DNA of 64,000 nt, taken from Brevibacillus porteri. GTDB lineage: Bacteria; Bacillota; Bacilli; Brevibacillales; Brevibacillaceae. The DNA is taken from assembly GCF_003013475.1 (NCBI RefSeq), contig NZ_PXZO01000011.1:186001-250000 (forward strand), in the 5' to 3' direction. The position numbers were made by a program, and so were the translations under genes. Below are positions 33,112 through 40,851 of the stretch, piece after piece; position 1 is the stretch's first letter; each line of letters opens with the position of its first letter. Below the pieces are notes generated by a model. That model searched no databases. It saw only the letters and a program-made list of their open reading frames with translations, and was not told the origin of the DNA.

Positions 33112-36100
33112 GAAGAGGAAGGAACGTATCTCGCTATTCCGCGGGTCGTCATGCAAGAGCACTATCCTGTATCCTCAGCGCAAAAACGCATGCTGATTTT
33201 AAACCAGCTCGATCCGGATAGTACGGTGTACAATCTGCCCGTTGTGACGGTACTCGATGGGGAATTGAATGTGCAGCAGCTGGAGTATGCCATTTCCAAT
33301 CTGGTGAGTCGTCATGAATCGCTGCGAACCTCCTTCCATACCAGCAACGGTGAGCTGGTTCAACGCATCCATCAGGAATGCAAACTGCCAATCACCTACA
33401 TGGAAGCGGCAGAAGAACGTTTGAATCAAGTCATCACGGATTTCATGCGTCCGTTTGATTTGGAAAAGGCTCCATTAAGTCGGGTTGGACTGGTCAAACT
33501 GGGAGAGCGGCGCCATGTCATGATCATCGATATGCACCATATCATCTCAGACGGAGTGTCTTCGCAAATCATCCTGAATGATCTTGCACAGCTCTATCAA
33601 GACAAATCCTTGCCAGAGCAACGCATTCAATATAAAGACTTCGCGGTTTGGGAAAAGGGTCTGGCACAGACAGACGAATACAGAAAACAGGAAGCGTTTT
33701 GGACCGAGCGATTCGCTGGTGAAATTCCTGTTTTGAATCTGCCTTTGGACTACTCTCGACCGTCTGTTCAAAGTTTTGAGGGGATACGTTATTCATTCCG
33801 CACAGAAAAACAGCTGCTGGATGGCTTGCAACGAGTGGCGGCCGATACGGGGACTACGCTCTACATGGTGCTCATGGCAGCCTATCATGTTTTACTCGCA
33901 AAATACTCCGGGCAAGAAGACATGGTAGTCGGAACCGTGACAGCTGGAAGAACGCACCCTGACACCGAAAGCATCACGGGTATGTTCGTCAACACGCTAG
34001 CAATGAGAAATCAGCCTGTGGCAACCAAAAGCTTCAAGCAATTTTTACGAGAAGTGAAGGACAATACACTCGCTGCATTTGAGCATGGGGAATACCCGTT
34101 TGAGGAACTCGTTGAAAAGCTGGCGGTCAATCGAAATCGAAGCCGCAATCCATTGTTTGACACCTTGTTCATTTTGCAAAACATGGATGCCGATCCGATC
34201 AAGATCGAAGGCATGACAGTGACACCTTTCGTGCCAGAGGGAAAAATGGCGAAATTCGATTTGTCGCTCGAAGCAACGCAAAACCATGCAGGTCTCATGT
34301 TCTGCTTCGAATTTTGCACCAAGCTGTTCAAGCAGGAGACCATCGAACGAATGTCGCGTCATTACATCCAAATCTTGCAACAAGTCATCACGAACACGGA
34401 CTTGGCTCTCTATCAGATGGAGATGCTCACTGAGCAAGAAAAGCAGGAATTGCTGGTCCATTTCAATGACACATTCAAGCCTGTTGAGTTGGAAAGCACA
34501 CTTCCACAGCTATTTGAAGAACAAGTACTGAAAACCCCTGATCAAATCGCGCTGGTTTGCGGGGACAAACAGTTGACATATCTGGAGCTCAATAAGAAAG
34601 CCAATCAGCTTGCTCGTACATTACGGAAAAAAGGAGTAAAGGCTGACGAACGAGTTGGGATTATGACAAATCGTTCCTTGGAGATGGTGATCGGAATCCT
34701 CGCCATTCTCAAGGCTGGCGGAGCATACGTGCCTATCGATCCAGAATATCCGAATGATCGCATTGCTTACATGCTCGAAGATTGCGAAGCTCGTTTGGTG
34801 CTTACCCAAGAGCATCTTGGAACAAAGGTTGTTGCTGGAGTGGAATGCCTGTATCTGGAGGATACGAGTAACTATTCTCGGATCACCACAAATCTTGACC
34901 CGATTCATACGGCTACCAATTTGGCTTATATCATTTACACATCGGGTACGACAGGTAGGCCAAAAGGCGTTATGGTGGAGCACCGAGGTATTGTCAACAG
35001 TGTGACGTGGAACAAAGAAGAGTTTGCCTTATCTGTCCATGACAGAGGTTTGTTGGCTCTATCCTTTGCCTTTGATGGTTTTGTCCTTACCTTCTTTGCG
35101 TTGATTCTATCCGGTTCAACCGTTGTCTTGACGAAGGATGAAGAAGCCAAAGATCCGATAGCGCTCAAAAACCTGATCTCAACATGGAGTTGCAGCTACA
35201 CGTTATGCGTGCCAAGTTTGTTCCAAGCGATCTTGGAATGCAGCACCACCGATGAGATCAGTCCGATGAAAATGGCCGTGCTCGGGGGAGAAAAGCTATC
35301 ACCGAAGTTAGTTGAGATGTGCAAAGAGATGAATCCGCAGATGATTGCTGTCAATGCGTACGGTCCGACAGAAAGCAGTGTTATCGCCACCTATCTGTGC
35401 GATACGCTCCCGGATGCTCCGATCACCATTGGACGGCCAATAGCAAACACAAGCATATACATCGTGGACCATTCGCACCAGCTGCTACCAATCGGTGTAG
35501 TGGGAGAGATATGTATAGGCGGACTCGGTTTGGCACGCGGATATTGGAACAAACCGGAACTTACCGAAGAGAAGTTTGTTTCCAATCCATTTGAGCCAGG
35601 TGAACGCATGTACAAGACGGGCGACCTTGGCAGATGGCTCCCTGACGGCACGATTGAATTCGCAGGACGTCTGGATGAACAAGTAAAAGTGAGAGGATAC
35701 CGGATTGAGATCGGGGAGATAGAATCGGTTCTTCTCAGCTATGAAACGACAAATGAAGCGATTGTCGTTGCTTATCAGGATGGAAGCGGAGACGCGTACC
35801 TGACTGCCTATTTCACCGGAAAAGACAACATCTCGGAAGCGGCGCTTCGAACACATCTATCTCAAGAACTGCCAGCGTATATGGTACCAACCTATCTCGT
35901 TCAACTGGATGCTTTCCCGCTCACGCCAAATGGCAAGATCGATCGCAAAGCACTGCCGAAGCCTGAAGGAAAGCCTACAACAGGTGTGGAGTATGTCGCG
36001 CCTGCTAATGAAGTAGAGGCAACACTGGCAAAGATTTGGGAAAACGTCCTTGGCATCTCCGGTATCGGAGTGATGGATAACTTTTTTGAGCTGGGTGGAC

Positions 36101-39100
36101 ATTCTTTAAAAGCTATGACGATAGTGGCGCATGTGCATCGGGAGTTTCAAACCGATCTTCCTTTGAAGCATTTCTTTGAACAGCCCACCGTTCGAGCCTT
36201 GTCCAGGCTGATAGCAAACAGTGAGAATGCGCCAGATGCATCGATTCAACCAGCAGAACCACAAGATTACTACCCGGTATCATCTGCCCAACAGCGGATG
36301 TACGTGCTCCATCAGTTGGAAGGCGCGGGTATCAGCTACAATACGCCTGGGATGATCATGCTAGAGGGTCAACTGGATCGCTATCAATTGGTGCATGCGC
36401 TGCAAGCATTGGTAGATCGTCACGAAATCTGGAGAACCTCCTTTGAGATGGTAGGAGATCAGCTGGTCCAAAAAATTCATGACCACGTGAAAGTGGAAAT
36501 GGAGTATCAGCGTGCAGAAGAATATCAGATCGATAAAATTTTCCATGCGTTTGTCCGTCCATTTGATCTGGCTGTTCCGCCACTGCTGCGCATGGGGCTC
36601 GTGCAAATCTCGGATGAACGTCATCTTCTCTTGTATGACATGCATCATATTGCTTCGGATGCCTCGTCTATCACGATTATCTTCAATGAACTGGCAGAAT
36701 TGTACCAAGGCAGAGAGTTACCGGAGCTGCGTATCCAATACAAAGACTTTTCTGTTTGGCAAAAAGGCTTTAACGAGTCAGATGACTTCAAAAAGCAGGA
36801 AGAATATTGGCGCCATGCGTTTGAGGGGCATAACACTGTCTTGGAGATTCCGACAGATTTTCCACGTCCAGCTGTGAAAAGCTTTGAGGGTGATCAAATC
36901 GTACTTGCTACCGATAGACCTCTGCTGGAAGCTTTACACGCGCTGGCTGCAGAAACGAAAACGACAATGTTTATGGTTTTGCTAGCCGCCTACAATTTGC
37001 TGCTTTCGAAGTATACGGCGCAGGATGATATCGTTGTCGGAACGCCAATCTCCGGCAAGACACGCGCTGAGCTCGAACCGATTGTCGGTATGTTCGTCAA
37101 TACGCTAGCAATCAGAAACAAACCGACAGCAGAGAAGACCTTCAAGGAGTTTCTGATGGAAGTCAAGCAGAATGCCCTGGATGCCTATGATCATCAGGAT
37201 TATCCGTTGGAAAGTCTGGTTGAAAAGCTTGGCATTCAACGTGATCCGGGACGCAATCCACTTTTTGATACCATGTTCATTCTGCAAACCGACGAACTGT
37301 ACCAAAAAACACTGGGTCAACTGACCTATCATCCCTATGAATCGACGAGCGCGCTTGCCATTTCAAAGTTCGACCTGTCTTTTCACCTGACTGAACGGGA
37401 AACAGACCTGTTGCTGCGACTGGAGTACAGCACCAAGCTGTTTAGAAGAGACACGGTAGACAGAATGTCGCGTCATTTCATGCAAATTCTACGAAATGTT
37501 ACGGCAGAACCTGATAAGCAACTTCAAGCGATTGAGATGCTAACGGCAGAAGAAAAGCAGTTGTTGCTGGTGGAGTTCAATCATACAGACAGAGAGTACA
37601 CGGAAAACCAGACCATACAACAGCTCTTTGAGGAACTGGCAGCAAATACGCCTGATCAAACGGCCGTTGTATTTGAAGAGAATCAGATGACGTACCAAGA
37701 GCTCAATGAAAGAGCGAACCAGCTAGCCACCGTATTGCGTGAAAGAGGAGTAGGGCCATCGCAAATCGTCGTCATGATGGTAGAACGTTCCTTGGAAATG
37801 GCCATTGCCACACTCGCCATTTTAAAAGCTGGCGGCGCCTTTTTGCCGGTCGATCCGGATTATCCCGAGGAAAGAATCCGGTACATGATCGAGGACAGTC
37901 AAGCGAAGCACGTGCTAACTCATAATCATCTGACCCACAAGGTGTCCAGTCAGGCAGAAATTATCGATTTGGACGACGCAGGGAGCTATTCGTCGCATAC
38001 AGACAATCTGCTTTGCATCAACAAGCCGTCTGATCTTGCCTATATCATTTACACGTCCGGTACCACTGGCAATCCAAAGGGCGTCATGCTGGAGCACAAA
38101 GGAGCGGCCAATCTGCAAGCGGTGTTCAGGAATCAACTTGGCGTAACGCCACAAGATCGGCCAGGGCATTTTGCAAGTATCTCTTTTGACGCATCGGTTT
38201 GGGATATGTTTATAGCTCTTTTGACAGGAGCGAGCTTGTATATCATCTCCCGCGATACGATCAATGATTTCCGCAAATTTGAGGAATACGTCCACAAAAA
38301 CGGAATTACTATTCTCACGTTGCCGCCGACGTATGCCATTTATCTTGAGCCTGACCGTATGCCGTCATTGCGTATCCTGATTACTGCTGGATCAGCAGCA
38401 TCTACCGCATTGGTAGAGCAATGGAAAGAGAAAGTGACCTATATCAATGGCTACGGCCCGACAGAGAGTACGGTTTGCGCGACACTCTGGAAAGCTTTGC
38501 CGCATGAACCAGTTAGTCAGAGCATTACGATTGGAAAACCTATTCAGAATACGAAGCTGTTCATCGTGGATGAACAAATGCAATTGAAGACAGTTGGTCA
38601 AATAGGTGAATTGTGCATCAGCGGGGTGTCGCTCGCGAGAGGATATTGGAATCGACCAGAATTGACGGCTGAAAAATTCGTCGACAATCCGTTTGTGCCA
38701 GGAGAGAAGATGTATCGCACCGGGGATCTGGCCAAATGGCTTCCAGACGGAAATATCGAGTATCTCGGCAGAATCGATCATCAAGTGAAGGTGCGTGGTC
38801 ATCGGGTAGAGCTGGGTGAAGTCGAGAGTGTTCTGTTGAAATTTGAGACGATTATTGAGGCAGCAGCCATCACACATTTGGATGACCAGGGGCAACCTTA
38901 CCTGTGCGCATACTATGTAGCTGATGGGGAAGCAAGTCCGGCTCAACTGCGAGAATTCATGGGAAAAGAATTGCCAAATTATATGGTTCCCTCCTTTTTT
39001 GTTCAGTTGGATAAAATGCCGTTGACACCAAATGACAAAATTGACCGCAAAGCATTGCCGAAGCCAAGCCACGAAGAGAAATCGGGCAGAGAATATGAAG

Positions 39101-40746
39101 CACCGCAAAACGAACTGGAACATTTACTTGCAACGACCTGGGCAGAGGTATTGGGAATTCAGCAAGTGGGAATGAAAGACAACTTCTTTGAATTGGGCGG
39201 AGATTCCATCAAAGCCATTCAGGTATCCACGCGATTGCACGCATCAGGGTGGACGCTGGCAATGAAGGAACTGTTCCAATATCCGACCATTGAACAAGTT
39301 GCTGCCCATGTCATACCGAACACCAGAGAGAGCGATCAGGGAGTAGTAGAAGGCGAGATTGGCTTGACGCCCATCCAGAAGTGGTTCTTCGAATGCAATT
39401 TCACTGACCGTCATCACTGGAATCAGGCTGTTATGCTGTTCCGAGAGGATGGCTTTGATCCGGGACTTGTTCAGCAGGCGTTCTACAAAATCGTCGAGCA
39501 CCACGATGCGTTGCGCATGATATACAAACTGGAGAATGAGACAATCACGCAAATCAATCGAGCGCTGACAGGTGAGCGATTCCGCTTCCATTCGTATGAC
39601 TTGAAAGATCATGCAAATAGCGCAGCTCGTATTTTGGAGTTGTCTGATCATATCCAAAGCAGTATCGATTTGGAACAGGGACCACTCGTCCACTTGGCAC
39701 TCTTCTCCACAACTGAAGGGGACCATTTACTGATTGCCATTCATCATTTGGTCGTGGATGGTGTCTCATGGCGCATCTTGTTTGAAGATTTTTCATCTGC
39801 CTATTCGCAGGCTCTCCACAATCAGGAGATCGTCTTGCCGAAAAAGACAGATTCATTCAAGGATTGGTCGGCTCAATTGCAAGATTATGCAGAGAGTGAC
39901 GAGCTTTTACGTGAAGCTGCGTATTGGCACAACCTCGAGAGCGTGACCACGGCAGAAAAGTTGCCAACCGATTTTGTTACAGCAGATCGTAAACAAAAGC
40001 ACACCCGTACAGCGAAGATCGAGTTGACAGCTCAAGAGACAGAAAACCTTTTACGTCACGTTCATCATGCCTATCACACCGAAATAAATGACCTGTTGCT
40101 GACTGCGTTGGGATTAACCGTGAAAGAGTGGGCAAATACCAACTACGCTGTCATCAACCTGGAAGGTCACGGTCGCGAAGATATTCAGAATGAAATGAAT
40201 GTGACTAGAACGATTGGGTGGTTCACATCCCAGTTCCCTGTCGTGCTTGATATGGAAAAATCAAAGGACTTGTCATACCAAATCAAGCAAATCAAAGAGG
40301 GCTTACGCCATATTCCGAAAAAAGGAATTGGCTACGAGATTTTACGCACGATGACGGCGGATAAGCTGCGTCCATCCCTGCAATTTAGCCTGCAACCGGA
40401 AATCAGCTTTAACTACCTCGGACAATTTGATTCGGATGTAAAATCAGGCGGACTTACTTTCTCGCCACTTGGTACGGGTCAGCTTTTCAGTCCAGAATCG
40501 GAGAGAGCATTCTTGTTGGATATTTCCGGCATGATCGAGGATGGAAAGCTCCAGATCAGTTTTGGTTACAGCAGTCTCCAGTATAAGGAAGAAACCATTG
40601 TGAAATTGGCAGACAGCTATCGGAATCACTTGCTCAGCATTATTGGGCATTGCATGTCAAAAGAAAATGGAGAATTGACCCCGAGTGATCTCGGTGATGA
40701 TGACCTTTCTATGGAAGAACTGGAGAACATCCTGGAATTAATCTAA
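29977..40746 (+). CDS. tycB: Tyrocidine synthetase B (three modules, C-terminal E)
   Basis: This 3589-residue NRPS adds residues 2-4 of the decapeptide. Order: C-A-T, C-A-T, C-A-T-E. Carrier serines are Ser1007, Ser2043 and Ser3077. The first two are in LGGHSL, the last in LGGDSI ahead of the epimerase (about 3100-3560, HHLVVDGVSWRIL). Condensation active sites read FHHILMDGW, MHHIISDGV and the variant MHHIASDAS. Predicted residues are Pro, an aromatic (Phe/Trp) and Phe (made D). The N-terminus MSVFSKEQVQDMYLLTPMQ is an acceptor COM region for TycA and the C-terminus (SDLGDDDLSMEELENILELI) a donor for TycC. ATG 29977 has GAGGTG upstream. Length agrees with reference TycB (about 3588). Confidence 0.97.
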   Translation: MSVFSKEQVQDMYLLTPMQEGMLFHALLDEEHNSHLVQMSISIQGDLDVGLFTNSLHVLVERYDVFRTLFLYEKIKQPLQVVLKERPIPILFCDLTAYDEQEKQHRYTQYKRNDQEKTFHLAKDSLMRVAIFQMTESEYQIIWSFHHILMDGWCFSIIFDDLLSAYLSLKNGAPIALDPVQPYSQFIRWLEKQDKEAALAYWRDYLGQFEQQTSLPKFGKPSSNAFLPAQYRFVLDSMLTQQLSAIASQNQVTLPTVIQTLWGILLQSYNATNDVLFGSVVSGRPTEIVGIDKMVGLFINTIPFRIQAKNDQTFADLIQAVHQRTLQSQSYEHVPLYDIQNDSVLKQDLIDHLMVIENYPLVEALQKKASTQQVGFTISDVEMFEPTNYDMTVMVMPKEEIAMRFDYNAAVFDEAFIQKMAGHLKQIAACVANNPKVTLQQVTLLTEAEKQQLMDRNFDTSAAYPAKTMHELFMEQVERTPDQVAVIFGEQQLTYRELDEKSNQLARFLRGKGIAADSLVGTMMDRSIEMIVGILGVLKAGGAFVPIDPELPEERIAYMLEHSGIQLVVTQHHLLEKVTTSTEKIDISAPAIWEESSASVETINHPDDLFYIIYTSGTTGKPKGVMLEHKNMANLMHFTFTKTNIDFHEKVLQYTTCSFDVCYQEIFSTLLSGGQLYLITNEMRRHVEKLFAFIQEKQISILSLPVSFLKFIFNEKDYAQSFPRCVKHIITAGEQLVVTHELQKYLRNHHVFLHNHYGPSETHVVTTYTMDPSMNIPELPPIGKPISNTGIYILDEKLQMKPDGIVGELYISGANVGRGYLHNPELTAEKFLENPYQSGERMYRTGDLARWLPDGNIEFLGRIDHQVKIRGHRIELGEIESHLLNHALIKEAVVIDRTDETGGKYLCAYVVLTDEVSNEELRAYLSRTLPEYMIPSFFMNLERIPVTPNGKTDRRALPVPEGNAFTGADYLAPTTELEQKMAAIWENVLGVSPIGIQDNFFTLGGHSLKAIHLISRMQKDCQADVPLRVLFDRPTIQEIAKYVEGEEEGTYLAIPRVVMQEHYPVSSAQKRMLILNQLDPDSTVYNLPVVTVLDGELNVQQLEYAISNLVSRHESLRTSFHTSNGELVQRIHQECKLPITYMEAAEERLNQVITDFMRPFDLEKAPLSRVGLVKLGERRHVMIIDMHHIISDGVSSQIILNDLAQLYQDKSLPEQRIQYKDFAVWEKGLAQTDEYRKQEAFWTERFAGEIPVLNLPLDYSRPSVQSFEGIRYSFRTEKQLLDGLQRVAADTGTTLYMVLMAAYHVLLAKYSGQEDMVVGTVTAGRTHPDTESITGMFVNTLAMRNQPVATKSFKQFLREVKDNTLAAFEHGEYPFEELVEKLAVNRNRSRNPLFDTLFILQNMDADPIKIEGMTVTPFVPEGKMAKFDLSLEATQNHAGLMFCFEFCTKLFKQETIERMSRHYIQILQQVITNTDLALYQMEMLTEQEKQELLVHFNDTFKPVELESTLPQLFEEQVLKTPDQIALVCGDKQLTYLELNKKANQLARTLRKKGVKADERVGIMTNRSLEMVIGILAILKAGGAYVPIDPEYPNDRIAYMLEDCEARLVLTQEHLGTKVVAGVECLYLEDTSNYSRITTNLDPIHTATNLAYIIYTSGTTGRPKGVMVEHRGIVNSVTWNKEEFALSVHDRGLLALSFAFDGFVLTFFALILSGSTVVLTKDEEAKDPIALKNLISTWSCSYTLCVPSLFQAILECSTTDEISPMKMAVLGGEKLSPKLVEMCKEMNPQMIAVNAYGPTESSVIATYLCDTLPDAPITIGRPIANTSIYIVDHSHQLLPIGVVGEICIGGLGLARGYWNKPELTEEKFVSNPFEPGERMYKTGDLGRWLPDGTIEFAGRLDEQVKVRGYRIEIGEIESVLLSYETTNEAIVVAYQDGSGDAYLTAYFTGKDNISEAALRTHLSQELPAYMVPTYLVQLDAFPLTPNGKIDRKALPKPEGKPTTGVEYVAPANEVEATLAKIWENVLGISGIGVMDNFFELGGHSLKAMTIVAHVHREFQTDLPLKHFFEQPTVRALSRLIANSENAPDASIQPAEPQDYYPVSSAQQRMYVLHQLEGAGISYNTPGMIMLEGQLDRYQLVHALQALVDRHEIWRTSFEMVGDQLVQKIHDHVKVEMEYQRAEEYQIDKIFHAFVRPFDLAVPPLLRMGLVQISDERHLLLYDMHHIASDASSITIIFNELAELYQGRELPELRIQYKDFSVWQKGFNESDDFKKQEEYWRHAFEGHNTVLEIPTDFPRPAVKSFEGDQIVLATDRPLLEALHALAAETKTTMFMVLLAAYNLLLSKYTAQDDIVVGTPISGKTRAELEPIVGMFVNTLAIRNKPTAEKTFKEFLMEVKQNALDAYDHQDYPLESLVEKLGIQRDPGRNPLFDTMFILQTDELYQKTLGQLTYHPYESTSALAISKFDLSFHLTERETDLLLRLEYSTKLFRRDTVDRMSRHFMQILRNVTAEPDKQLQAIEMLTAEEKQLLLVEFNHTDREYTENQTIQQLFEELAANTPDQTAVVFEENQMTYQELNERANQLATVLRERGVGPSQIVVMMVERSLEMAIATLAILKAGGAFLPVDPDYPEERIRYMIEDSQAKHVLTHNHLTHKVSSQAEIIDLDDAGSYSSHTDNLLCINKPSDLAYIIYTSGTTGNPKGVMLEHKGAANLQAVFRNQLGVTPQDRPGHFASISFDASVWDMFIALLTGASLYIISRDTINDFRKFEEYVHKNGITILTLPPTYAIYLEPDRMPSLRILITAGSAASTALVEQWKEKVTYINGYGPTESTVCATLWKALPHEPVSQSITIGKPIQNTKLFIVDEQMQLKTVGQIGELCISGVSLARGYWNRPELTAEKFVDNPFVPGEKMYRTGDLAKWLPDGNIEYLGRIDHQVKVRGHRVELGEVESVLLKFETIIEAAAITHLDDQGQPYLCAYYVADGEASPAQLREFMGKELPNYMVPSFFVQLDKMPLTPNDKIDRKALPKPSHEEKSGREYEAPQNELEHLLATTWAEVLGIQQVGMKDNFFELGGDSIKAIQVSTRLHASGWTLAMKELFQYPTIEQVAAHVIPNTRESDQGVVEGEIGLTPIQKWFFECNFTDRHHWNQAVMLFREDGFDPGLVQQAFYKIVEHHDALRMIYKLENETITQINRALTGERFRFHSYDLKDHANSAARILELSDHIQSSIDLEQGPLVHLALFSTTEGDHLLIAIHHLVVDGVSWRILFEDFSSAYSQALHNQEIVLPKKTDSFKDWSAQLQDYAESDELLREAAYWHNLESVTTAEKLPTDFVTADRKQKHTRTAKIELTAQETENLLRHVHHAYHTEINDLLLTALGLTVKEWANTNYAVINLEGHGREDIQNEMNVTRTIGWFTSQFPVVLDMEKSKDLSYQIKQIKEGLRHIPKKGIGYEILRTMTADKLRPSLQFSLQPEISFNYLGQFDSDVKSGGLTFSPLGTGQLFSPESERAFLLDISGMIEDGKLQISFGYSSLQYKEETIVKLADSYRNHLLSIIGHCMSKENGELTPSDLGDDDLSMEELENILELI
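33112..36216 (+). other. TycB module 2: C-A(aromatic, Phe/Trp)-T with divergent pocket
   Basis: The position-3 module. Pocket residues D-G-L-L-V-G-A-V-I plus Lys come from FAFDGFVL, TLCVPSLF, AVLGGEKL and NAYGPTESSVI. The reference TycB2 pocket as I recall it is D-A-L-V-M-G-A-V-M, so four of nine residues differ. An aromatic substrate (Phe or Trp) is expected from position and overall similarity; which is preferred cannot be read safely. The flanking A-domain sequence is closest to TycC module 3. Confidence 0.75.
36217..40743 (+). other. TycB module 3: C-A(Phe)-T-E
   Basis: Adds residue 4 and epimerises it. Pocket D-A-W-T-I-A-G-V-C plus Lys from SFDASVWD, LTLPPTY, LITAGSA and NGYGPTESTVC, a Phe code. 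The condensation motif is HHIASDA, with Ala (GCC, 36661-36663) in place of the usual Gly. GGDS carrier motif and a complete E domain follow. Confidence 0.9.
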
Positions 40747-40769
40747 TCGGGCGACATAAGAAATTGCTA

Positions 40770-40812
40770 TTCCTCCAATAAAAGCTGTGTCATTTCGCTT
40801 TTATTGGAGGAA
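40770..40812. repeat. Perfect 16-bp hairpin in the tycB-tycC gap
   Basis: TTCCTCCAATAAAAGC (40770-40785) and GCTTTTATTGGAGGAA (40797-40812) are exact inverse complements around an 11-base loop. No T tract follows, so it is not an ordinary terminator. It ends 39 bases before the tycC ATG. The 3' arm contains a GGAGGAA ribosome-site-like sequence with no start codon behind it. Confidence 0.85.
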
Positions 40813-40851
40813 CCCTCTATAAATCGATAAATCACAGAGTTGAGGTGCAGA

